Shown here: one piece after another, positions 41,701 through 53,700 of the stretch
How the letters are laid out: each line of letters opens with the position of its first letter
Position numbering within the stretch: position 1 is the first letter of the stretch
DNA from: Anastatus disparis
Taxonomy: Eukaryota; Arthropoda; Insecta; Hymenoptera; Eupelmidae
Assembly (NCBI GenBank): GCA_017163975.1
Contig: JAFFSR010000009.1
Location: forward strand, 2,232,001 to 2,296,000
Direction: 5' to 3'
Length of the DNA stretch: 64,000 nucleotides
The notes under the pieces: model-generated
What the model was told of the DNA's origin: nothing
The model's database searches: none
Seen by the model: the letters and a program-made list of their open reading frames with translations, nothing else
Translations under genes and position numbers: made by a program

Positions 41701-44700
41701 AAATTATTAATTAAAATAAATCGCTTAGCATACTTGACCACCATATACCTTTTTAAAGGTAAGCTTTTATGTAATAATAAATACGTGTCGTATATATGCA
41801 TTTAATATAATAAAGTGTAATTTATAATGAAAGTTCAAAAAAAAATGAAAAATTGTACCTTTTATTTATTTGAAATTTTAACAGCATAATGATTACTTTA
41901 ACGGACATCAAGAAATCTATCAAAAATTTATTGAATTTTTAGGATCAAATTTTTTTACTTTACACAGCTCAAAAAATATAAATAACAAAATTTAAATGGA
42001 AAATTTTTGTAGTACTTTTAGAGAAGGTCTAACTATGTCATAGATCAAATAAACCATCAATATTTCTCTAAATGTATTTATATAGTATTATAGTATAATA
42101 AAAAAAAATTTTTTTATGTTTTAAGTAGACTTATGTTTTCAATGAATATTTTTAAAAATAAATTATTCCTTAGATATAATAATTAAAAATATTAATAAAT
42201 GAATAATAGTTAGGTTTATAATGCTTAATGTTAAATTCTGTCTTAAGATATATATTAATATGTAATATACATTCTAACATAAATAAATTAATATTATAGT
42301 CTAATTTATTTATTATGTAAATTTTACAAATTACATTATTAATAAATTAAACTATAGTATTATGAAATAAACATTATTATTATTTATTTATTAATATTTT
42401 TCATCATTACGTCTAAGAAATAATTTATTTTTAAAAATATTCATTGAAAAACGAGTATACTTAATAAACTCGTGAAGAATTAGATTTTAATAGTATAAGA
42501 AAAAAATGTAAATAAAAAAATTAATAAAAAAATTTTAAAACAATAAAAAAAATATAAAAAAAAAGTGATCCTGACCTAGAGTTGAACTCGCACACTCCAA
42601 AGGAAAAGCGTAAACGTTGCGCACTCGACCAAACCTACTTCAAAATATCATTGACATGAAATGATACATGCTCATCTGCCCCCTAGTTGTTTAAAATAAT
42701 TAGATTTGGAGTTGAAAATCTTTTTTAATAGTTTTAAAGACTCACAAATTATATTACAATCTTAACATTCATTAATTTTTTTTAAATTACTATTTTACCA
42801 TCATAATAAGAATGTATTTTGGTTGCTCCCTCTTTTTCTTTTTCCCCTGCCTCCTTTCAAAACACGCGCTCGGTTACTGTTAGCTTTTTCAGTTCGAGTT
42901 GAAGCTGAATCCCGATCAAGTCTGAATACAAAGGCTATTCGACTGTCTCGAATGTAGTCAACGTACATACTTGATCATTTTTTGCAAACTAAATAGATAA
43001 TATATTTACATCATAACTATTGAGTGTAAAAATATGTCAATAATGAAAGTATTAGTAAGTCTTTAGCGCATTCAAATCGGTTTCAAGTTTTTTTGAGCAC
43101 AAATCAATTGCAAAAGTTTTTCCGTGCAGAGAAGAACGAGAAAACTCTAACGTGTACATTGAAAGCTGAAAGCAAAATCAAGCCCACAGTATGTTATTCG
43201 CTCTTTTTTAAAATTCTATTGTGCAATTTTTTTAGCTACACACCTGGACAAGCAACGTTCGACGATGCGCTCTTATAAACGCTTATGTTCCAGATACACA
43301 CACACATCCATACTATGTATATATGATGGACGCACAGTCATCGATAGATAGAGTGGCGCAAGAAAAAAAACACACATGCCGATAAGATTAGCTGTCATAG
43401 AGAAAGCTGTATGCGCTTGTATTAACAAACGTGTTTGTTATCTATATATATTTTCAGTCTTCACTATGGAGGCTATAAAGCCGAATAATCAGAGATTATT
43501 CAGACTTTTTTGATATTCTATATACATTCTGACTAGGTGCGCGATAAAACTTCAATTTCCGCATGAGAATACATGCATCATATTGTTTTATACTTTTTTT
43601 TCTTTTTTCTTTAATTTTTTCTATACTCCGATCCTTACTCGTTTATATTTAAATAAAAATTAATATTAATTATACAATTATTACAATTATTTATATCTGT
43701 AGCTTTATCTTTATGATTGAGCGCAATCATTACATTTGTTATTCATTGTAAAAGATTATGTACTTATTTTACGATTCCATTGCGTCAAAAATTTATATGT
43801 TAATACTTTACTCATGCACATGTGAAATTAAAACAAAATTTTTATTTTTCTTTGGATTTCCGCATTTTGATATTGAATTTTTTTTTTAATTCATACACAG
43901 ATTGTTGGTATATTTTGAAGCAAAAATTTTGTATTTTCTATTTGGAATACTGATCTATGAAAATTACTCATTTTTCAAAATGCATTAATATTTAAATAAT
44001 TAGATGATATTTTTAAAAATAAAGGACATACAATAAGTAATGACTTTTGTCGGATGCTAAGTAAAAGTAGATTATTTTTCAATAAAAAAATTAAATGAAT
44101 TTAAAGTTTTTAATTTAATTAAAAACGAAAAAAGGAGATTTCAAAAATAAAATAAAATGTGCCTGTGCGTACGTGGGTGTAAGCACGCACATTATTGTAT
44201 TTAATAATAAGTAGGAATAAAAAGAGGGCGAAAGAAAGCGACAGCTCATGTAAGAAAAAAAGAATAAAACAAATGTGCGTACAATACTTGATGTCGTATT
44301 TTGTCCTATTACTCCATTTCGACAATTAGAAAGAGAAAGAGAGAGGATTTGCTTGATCTCAGTGGTAAGTTGAGCATTAAATTTTTATTCTCCCACATAC
44401 TATATAGTTCTTCAACTTATCTTCAAACAAATATTGTTTCTCATTTCTTTTATAATGGTTTACAAGTAATTTCTGAATTTCTTAACGGTTTACATCACTT
44501 CAATAACATTTATCGTAAAAATAAGTTATTAGATAAAAATTTAAATTTTCAAATATTAATTACGAAAAAATGAAATACTGAACCATACGAGTACAAAAAA
44601 ATATTTTCGAATATATTTTCATAGGAAAAAAAAAATTGTAAATAAGATTGCGCTCTCTCTTTTAGCAGGGTAAGTTCAGGATGAACTGGAATGCCACAGA

Positions 44701-47700
44701 TTTTTCTGGCTGTATGCAATCGCGTACAAGTGAACCAACTGTTTTATTATAAAAAAAATCTAGCATTTAAATAAAACAGTTGGTAGCAAAAAGAACTTAT
44801 GGTATTTGAATTGATTATAGACGTAGACTAAGATGTACCCTAGTACGATACGCATCGTTGAGTTGAATGACGAGAGAGTGGAATACGGTGGAGGGAGAAA
44901 ATACAAGAGAGAGAGAGAGAAGGGCAAGGTTGCGCCTCTCTGGTATGCAACTTACACTAGATATTATATGCAACGTTGAAAATACCGGCAACGGCAATGT
45001 CCTCAAATTTCCCTGGGATTTACGAGCTATCCCTCAACATTAAGTTACGCTCACGTACAGATTCCAAAAATAAACCTTACGCACCAAAATCTCTTGTCGC
45101 TCATTTACACTTTCGTTCATTTTCTTGTACTCAAACAAATACTATCACCAGAACGAGCAAATATGTATACTCGATCCTAACATCTTTGCATGTTTTTCAT
45201 TAAAAAAAATTTTTTTTTACAGACATAATGTAGATGCATTCCCACGCGTCAAGTTTGACTTTTGTTTTGTTTTGAGTCAGTAGAAAATTAGAGAAAAATT
45301 TATTGCATTTGCGTTGTAGATGAAAATATATAAAATAATTAAAATAAAAAAAAACATATGTACTTTATTTGTTTTAAGTATATTTCTCCATCTAAAGAAA
45401 TTATAAGATAGCTTGCTAAAACTTGGAATCGTGATAGTTTAGAGTATTCTGAACTCACTTGCATTAATTGGATATATTCATAATGCTTAAAACAAAGGAA
45501 TATGAGGGAAATAATAGGAACTTTAACACGTGCTGATATAAGACATTAAAATATCAACGTTTTAGATAGATAGATATTATTTTTATTTCTATCAAAATAC
45601 AAAAAACATAGGGTTAGTGTCACTACAAGATTAAAATTAATTATTAGAAATTATTTTAAAATTAAAAATTGATATTCTTTATTTTGATAATCTGTAAAAA
45701 TTTAAAAACTTCATATTAGTTTACAGGTGATCATAAATCACATTTACAAAAACTTTAAAAAGATTTATTGGAAAAATAGATTTTTTTATTGTATATTATG
45801 ATTATATCAAACTGAATCACCATTAAAATCTTTTATCGAATTATTAAAAGTGATGAATTCTTGGTAATTATATTTGACTTGTTAACGACAAAGTGGGACT
45901 TTATTGATAATATTAGTCTAAAAGATTTATTGTATTCCAACAATGTTTGAATTTTTAAAAAATCTTTAATAATTTATGACTTTTATTATAATCTTATTTA
46001 GAACTTTATTTTACGTATAAAATTAAATTTTAAATATTTAAAGAATTAAAATAGTACATTTCGCAACAGGTGTGAAAGCCGAAAGCAAGAGTTGTAACGC
46101 ATTTAAAAAAAAAAAGCCTTACAAACCAGTTGCAAAGCGTATAAAAATGAAAACGCCATGAAAACCAAAAATTACAACGAAATTGTTATTTATGATTAGA
46201 AAGGTTTTAAGACTATAATATTCTTGTAAAATTAAAAACTTGGGAAAAATTTGTGGACACGCAGCAGAAGTGCTATTATTATATAAATAAAAATAATCAC
46301 ATAATTAAACTTTTTGAAGTATGTTATTTTAAATATTAGTACAATAAAATGATTGATAAAGTTTTAAGGCTTCCAAAAAAATTAGTCATATTTCGATTGA
46401 CGCGGCTCTTTGAAAAAGAAGAAAATAGAACTAAAATAAGAATGACGGATTCTAAATTTGCAAATGATTTTAAAAGTTTTGAAAATTCCTTCGTTTTCGA
46501 ATAAATAAAATAATTATCAACGATTCACGAAGTCAAAAATTATTAAATGTATTGAATTTAAGCACGTTCGTTTAATTTTGTCGAGGGCAAACCAGCGTTT
46601 ACGGGGATTTAGAATATTTTGGCAACGAATGCGATCTATTTCGTCTTGTGTTTGCCGATTTCGATCGACAAATATCAGCCATATTCAAATAATTTATTGA
46701 AATAACTTATTTTTTCAAGTAAATAACATTTTTCTAGCTTGACTCAGCTTTGCAAAAAAAACGCGTTAAGATTCTAATACACATTATATTATAGAATGGG
46801 AAAATTTTTTCGTGTCATCATAACGTAACAAGTGGTAACTGACGTGTACTCATATTCTATTGGCCTTACACGCACGGTATATACATTTAGCAAATGTATT
46901 TCTCCGATAGAATAAAAGGTTATTAATTTAATTGAAAAAATGAAAAATCTAACTGAAGTAAGATCGAGAAAACAAGGGAAATGGTAAATAAAAAAGAAGA
47001 AACGTTGCCAGACGGATAAATCGACAGCAATGGGATGCTTTGTTCTTAGCGGGCCGACTTTAGTTACGAAATCAAATTAAAGGAAATTGAATTAGCAGTC
47101 GAAGAATTCCACTTAGGCATTTCCACGGGTGCACAGTTGTACATAGGGTCGCGCTCACTTGCACTCATTTTGCGCGATCGATTCCTAAGCATGCGCGGAC
47201 TGTTCCTACTCTTTATTTTCTTTTAACAAGACGTAACAGAAAAATACGCATCGCACTTGATACCTAAGTCTTTTCGCCTTTTTCTTATTTAAATCTCCAC
47301 AGCACGTATTGAATGAACCTTTTCCGCTTTGTTGATGACTTTGTTACTTTTTCCCTGACGAATTGTTGTTAGCATTTGCTTGCATGGCTTTTGACGGAAA
47401 AGCTTTTTCCATCCTACTTTATCGTAAATGTAGGAGATTTAACACTTTTTCAGAATTTATGTATCTGTAGGTGTGTATTGTGGTGTGAGTGCATTAGTCG
47501 TAGCGTCAGTGTTTTAAAGGATACGCGCTATGTGTTGCTCGTCCTTTTGAGCGAGGAAAAGCGCCTAATCTAATTAGCCAGAGAGTAAAATTCGTACCTC
47601 GACTTTTTGCCTTCTCTCATTGCAAAGAGTCTGGAATAGAGCCTGACAATGCACACCAACACATATCAAGAGAAACACGCAAAAAAGACTTGACTGCCAG

Positions 47701-50700
47701 TCGTCTTGTGGAACAACTTTTCTCCACTCGACCACTTACATTAATGAGTTGTTAGTTAAATTAGCTTAGCCAATTATTGGCTATACGAGCCTTTTTTCTT
47801 CCTTCTTTTTATTCTTCACTCTTTTTATGACTGAGAGATGTCCAGAAAGAAAAAAAAAACGAAAATCAAAAAGAAAAAGCCAGAGTTGTTTTCTTAAATT
47901 TACGGCAACCGGTCACCTAAATTTATGCCGAATAGCTTCAAAATTTTAATGCTTGTGATAATATATCAGTTACAATTCTCACTAATATGTTATATAGTCA
48001 CAATATGTATGAGCGTGAGAACTATATATTTCACTCTATCAATTTATTTTAAGTTTAAAGTTATATTTAGAAAAGACAAACACTATAAAGACTTTTACAT
48101 ATAGCATCAACTAATTTATGAAAAAATACCTTTTGCATTTCGCAAAGAACATTTAATTTTTAATAAAAAAATATTAAATTTATTGTTAAAAAATTTATTT
48201 TTTCTAAACAAATAGGAATTTCTTAATAATATAATTATCTTGTAATAATTGTAAATTTTTATGATAATTACAATAATCAAATGCGCAAAGGGCTATGCCC
48301 GCATGTAAAATAATAATAGATCAAAGTATTATATTAGCCCTTTTACTACTATAATAAAATAAGAGAACGTAATCCTATAGACAATTGTATGACGTTTATC
48401 AGTTGCAGAGATTTTTTCTCCAAGTCTATATTATGAGTCGGTAAAAAAACTTGGAGAAGAAGGTTGATTACGAGTAGCTATTGGTTATATTGGTATCCCT
48501 CCTTTTGGTCTGATTTTTCCTTTGCTTAGTTTATCTGAGCTAACGTTTAAGTAGTTATGTACACATTGATATCTGAATGAATCATGATTACAGACCGAAT
48601 GACGCATCTTTATACTTATGTTATGTTACGTGTTATATTACGATCACGAAAATAATAGGAAAAAAAGTTAAACTCAATTTGTCAGAGCTCGATTTTCTCC
48701 CATAAGTCATTCTGCGTCTGGCTTTTCTAACATGTACAACTTTCCGGCTTACACATAAGATGTAACTCGGTGATTGGCGGCCAGATCCAAGCTTTACGAA
48801 CTTCAAATTTTCCCAAACTTTTGCTTGCAAATACTTATGCATTCTTACACTCTGAGCTATACATACAATATAAACGGCCAATGCTTTTCCTTCTTCTTCT
48901 ATGATCTATCTTACTGCTAGAAAGTTTTTTACAACTTTTCTTCTTCTATATAGAATGTAACCTGATTTCAAGAAAATTTTATTCTTGGACAATTCAATTT
49001 TCAGATTATTTTTAGCTTTATAAATCTACGATAAAATATGATATTACGTGCTTTTTAATTAAATACAAGTTTTTTTAGTCCAAAGATTTTTTAATTCTCT
49101 TGTTTATTTAATTTTTCAAATAGATTTCTGTTAAAGCACAGTTAATGTACATTTTAAAGAGATTTTATTTTTTAACAAAACGTTAATTTAAAGAAAGAAA
49201 ATAAAGATTGGTGCTTATAGACGAATCAACAAGTCTTCCTCATCGTTGAAAGTCTCATTAACAAAGACGCCCATCTCCCCACTAAAACTTATCCAACACC
49301 TGAGATGACGTGTTATGAGACAATTGTGTGTTCCCGATAATCAGAAAGGATGTGTATAATTATTGTTATTTATTTTTAGAACATAATAAATCTAATACTT
49401 AATTGATAAGGCTATTTCTCTTTATTAAAATATCTATATAATCGTATGCAAGTAATAAAATTTTAGTATAACTAGCGATTTTTAAGCATCCATAAACATA
49501 AACCTGATTTATGAAACCCTAACAATTAACCCATTACTTTTAAATATTATTTTTTGAAATTTTTAAAATTTCAACGCTTCAAGTTTTTTGTTAATATTTT
49601 GCAATTTCTTTTAAATATCTAAGTTTGTTGGAAACTGTTTAAAATTTAAAAGTTTCATTTTGCACGTATAGAGAAACTTTTTGTAACATCAGAAGTTCAA
49701 AATGATCTTATGAAAAAAATCCTAATTTTATGCACCTTTATTATAATTAAGTTATATATTATATGAGACATTTTTCGGATATTGTAATAAAAGGCGTATC
49801 TTGCATTGAAATAAATATAACATAAACAAATGCACTCGGACTGTAACTATAACGAATGAATTTGCTGGAATTGTTTGATGATGCATGTATTAGTTTAAAA
49901 GGAAAGAAAAAACTTTAGTATTTTTCAAAGAAAAAAGCAAAGAACAGAGCTCAAAGGACAGAAAGAATTTAACAAAAAGAAAAAATATTCAATTTTCGCG
50001 TCAACTTTTCGTTAGACGCGTTGGTCACGTACATGGTCTAAATGTAAGCTACGTGCCCAAGCCACAAACTTAAAGCTTTTGCTACCTGACTTGCAGTGTC
50101 ACATACCTACAAGCAAAGCTACAACCTTAAAAAGAGAAAATTTTCTAAAGGAGTTTAAAACGTTCGTCCTGCAATTGTTATACTAAACTCAGATCCATCA
50201 ACCCAAAGAAATTAACAAGAAATTTCTTCTTTTGTCTTTTTGCTTCTTATTTTGAGGACGAATTTTTGGTTGAATAAAGTTATGCACATTGAAAATCGTT
50301 GAAAAATGTTAATTTGGCTAAATTTTAAAATGTTATTCAACAAACCGATTATTGTTTGTAGAAAATCTTTAGTTGATTGAATTCTTTATTGAAATGATAA
50401 AATTAATTCCAACACATTATTCTTGAGTAATACGAGCTTTAATGAAATATAGAATAGTGTGCTGGAATTAATTTTATCATTCAATTACATTTTATTACGA
50501 GCATTAAATTTATCTATTCTTGTATGAATTCTTTAGTTAGAAAATTTATTATTTTCTTCCAGTAAATGTTAAACGCTTCGCATAAATTTTCATTTATTTT
50601 AGCAGCTCATTATAATTATAAAAAAAAAATTTTTAAACTATTTACTTATGAAAATAAAAGAATAAATAACAATGAATTGTCATAAGATCGTATGTGTAGC

Positions 50701-53700
50701 TTATATAAACTTACTGAATGAACAGATGCAAAGATAAGAGTTTTAGCACATAAATTACTCTGGCTACAAGTTTCGCAATACTTTAGACCGTATGCCGGAC
50801 AAACTGGAGCAACTGAGTAAGGCTAGACTCTGCATTATTAAGACTTTTAATAATATGCTTAAACAAGTACAGTTTCTGACAAATTTTTTAAGCTATTAAA
50901 AAATTTTAAAACTATTAAAAATTACACTCAAGTTTTTTTTAATACTAAAAAATTGAATTTTATTTTATTATGATATTCTAGTTACTTAAATGTAACTTAA
51001 TATAATATTATTTCAGGAGCTGGTATCATATTCCTATATAAATAAGCAGAAAGGCACACTCAACGGCAATGTATTCGTTCACGTTTTAAATGAAAGTTTA
51101 AAATGAAAAAGAAACGGCTAAATTTTTAAAAATGGACTTGGAATTTCGTATTGTCTTGAGTTTCTGGTTATTTTGTGTTCATAAAAAGCACCAAATTGTT
51201 TTCTGTTTTTTATAAGATTAAATAATAAAAACAAACAGTAGACAATAGGGGAGTCGAAGTGCGAAAATTTTGTCCTTTACAAAAATATGAAGACATTATA
51301 CCGTAGATATTTCCTTGCAGAGTTTCGCGTAACTTTATCAATTCAGTTCCTATATTTTATTAGAAATAGATGTATTAATATGATGAGCTTTTATCTTTCA
51401 ACAGTTAAACAAAAAACATTTGTTGAAATAATTGAAAGTAACGGTTTCAACGCTCGTAATACATTTACTCTTTTTTGTTGGATTTAATAAAGTTAAGATT
51501 ATATAATATTAGCGTAGAAAATGGTAAAAAAATGAAGAAGAAAGAATAGTGTACGGCAGACTGAAAAGCAAACATCGGGCAATTGGTAAAGCGAAATGCG
51601 ACATGGAACAATAGCCAAAAGAAAAGGATATTGTGTAAAGCTGGTGGAATAGACGTAATAAAGAAAAGAGAAGAGAAGAGAAGAGAAGCCTTGAATATAA
51701 CGGAAAAAGAGAAAGGGCCAAAGTCTAAGTTTCGCCAAGAGTAATGCCAAGTAAGAGTAGTAGTAAGCTTTTACATGGATAAATTTTGTAGTTGCTTTGA
51801 CAAGCAAATAAGTTTTAAACATTAGGCTTATAGAATATTGTTCTGATAGCTATTCGCGGGAGTAGAGAAGAGAAGAAGCTGTTTGACCGTCGAGAAAATG
51901 CGAGTCGTCCTTCGTTTCTCGTATGCACTGTTGCGCTCGGTAGGTCGGTCTTGTTGCTGCTGGCAACGTCGCCTCTTGGCCTCTTACTATCAAAGAGCTA
52001 TACTGTATTTCTCTTGGTACATATACAGTACACGTTGTTAATGTTACAACTTCTCTTGCTCGTTCTTGCTTTCTCGATCCTTTTTCTGTTGGCAGTTGGG
52101 GCTCTTTCTTGCCTGACTTACACTTACAATCCACTTAAGTAATTCCCCGAGCCAGCGGAAATCAGCTACATACTCCGAATGGTATTAATTCTATCCACCT
52201 ATCTGTATACGCACTACCTCTCTCTCTCTCACCCTGACACACGAGAATGGTATTGATGTCATGTCGATTACTCTTTCTTCTATGCATAAATATTATTTTA
52301 AACAATATATTCAAATTAGTCGAACATTATTCAATTTAGCTAAATTTATTTTTTTACAACGTACCAATTACTATTATTTAAATAAGTTAGATTGAATAAA
52401 CTGAAAATAAATATTACTTATTTTTCCAAAAATAAATATTACTTATTTTTTCTTAACTTATTTCGTATTCCTTGTTTCTTTGAAAAATCCCAAGTAGCTT
52501 GAAGAATAATTTCCAACTTTTAAATTCTCTGTTTATTATATAAATACTCTTTACACGATAAATTGAGAGTTTTGTCGTTTAATATGTTGCTTTATATGAA
52601 AACGATCTTTGACTTGGAAAAATATATTTTCTAAATTTTTAAAGCAGCGTTTTTATTAAATTTCTTTCATTAAATATTAAATTTATAAATTATTAATGAA
52701 TCGATCTGCAATGTTGATAAAGCATCGATAGCCAATGATGACTCAGTATAATTGAAAATAAAAAAATGAGAATTTACTCGAATCTTTAAGTGAAAGTGAA
52801 GAATTGCAAGATCGAAAGAGTCACTTTATTAGAAGAATTAAATTTTCGCTTTCTCCTAAGGTCAATTTTTTTGTCGTCTAAAGTAATTTTTACTTTTATT
52901 CGAAAATTAAAGTTATTTTTGAAGTTGTAGATTTTTGTTAGTTCGAATGAGCGAGAGAAAATATTGTATTAGTGTTTGGAAGTTTAGTACGGAGCATCGT
53001 CATCGTATTATCTTCTCTCTCTGAGTGCCGGAAAGAGATCTATAGTGTAGCCATAGCAGTATAACGGAGCGTGTGTATTTTAAAAAGGTATCTTCCCGAA
53101 GATCAAGTTATGCTCGATCGCTCGACTACAAAAATAACATCACAAGATTAAATGCGCTTCTTACATTTGCTTTTCCTTCTCTCTTCATTTCCAGAGTCAG
53201 TTTTAATCACAGACAATAAAATAATTAAATCTTTCTAGTTTTTATTTATTTATAAAGTAGACTGTTTAAAATCAGTGAGTAATCGTAATCGTTGTCGTTT
53301 TATTAATATACTTTACTTACTCGTATAAATGGAAGTTGCAGCTCACCTTAAAAAACTTCTTGGAATGAATTGTTGAGCAAACAGGAAATACAAAGACAAT
53401 AAAAATTTAAAGTATTACACATGCTTGATTAATGTTTATCTTTTAAATTTCTAAGAAAAGAATGAATTTTTAATTTCTCGTTTAAGCAAGACAAGATACT
53501 TTTAGGCTAATAAATTGAAAAAGAAATGCTAAACTATAAATAAGAAAGTACGCTACTCGATTGAGGTTTGAAAGCTTTGGCTTACTTTGTTTATAGTTGA
53601 CTCGCGCAATCTCAAACATGCAAGCAGCAGCGTAATCTCATTTTATTATTTTAAACAAGTTAAATGCTTTCTACATCCATGAGAAGGCAAAAGAAAGGCA

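Larger units (their letters stand above)
38191..42974. repeat. Giant imperfect palindrome, 4.8 kb, in intron 1
   Basis: The left arm, 38191-39447 then 40557-41040, is inverted in the right arm, 42974-41724 then 41756-41272, leaving a spacer of about 230 bp. Landmarks: TATGTATGTTGACTAC with GTAGTCAACGTACATA; GAGGGAGTAACCAAAATACA with TGTATTTTGGTTGCTCCCTC; ACTTACCAGGCCCGTGTATA with TATACACGGGTTTGGCAAGT. Arms differ by scattered substitutions and small indels, so this is old sequence rather than an assembly fold. The left arm has about 1.1 kb extra, including a second copy of the GTGGTCAAGTA segment, a small MITE and a local inverted repeat. No ORF of note. It could be a large foldback element, an inverted duplication, or a source of hairpin RNA. 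Confidence 0.85.
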
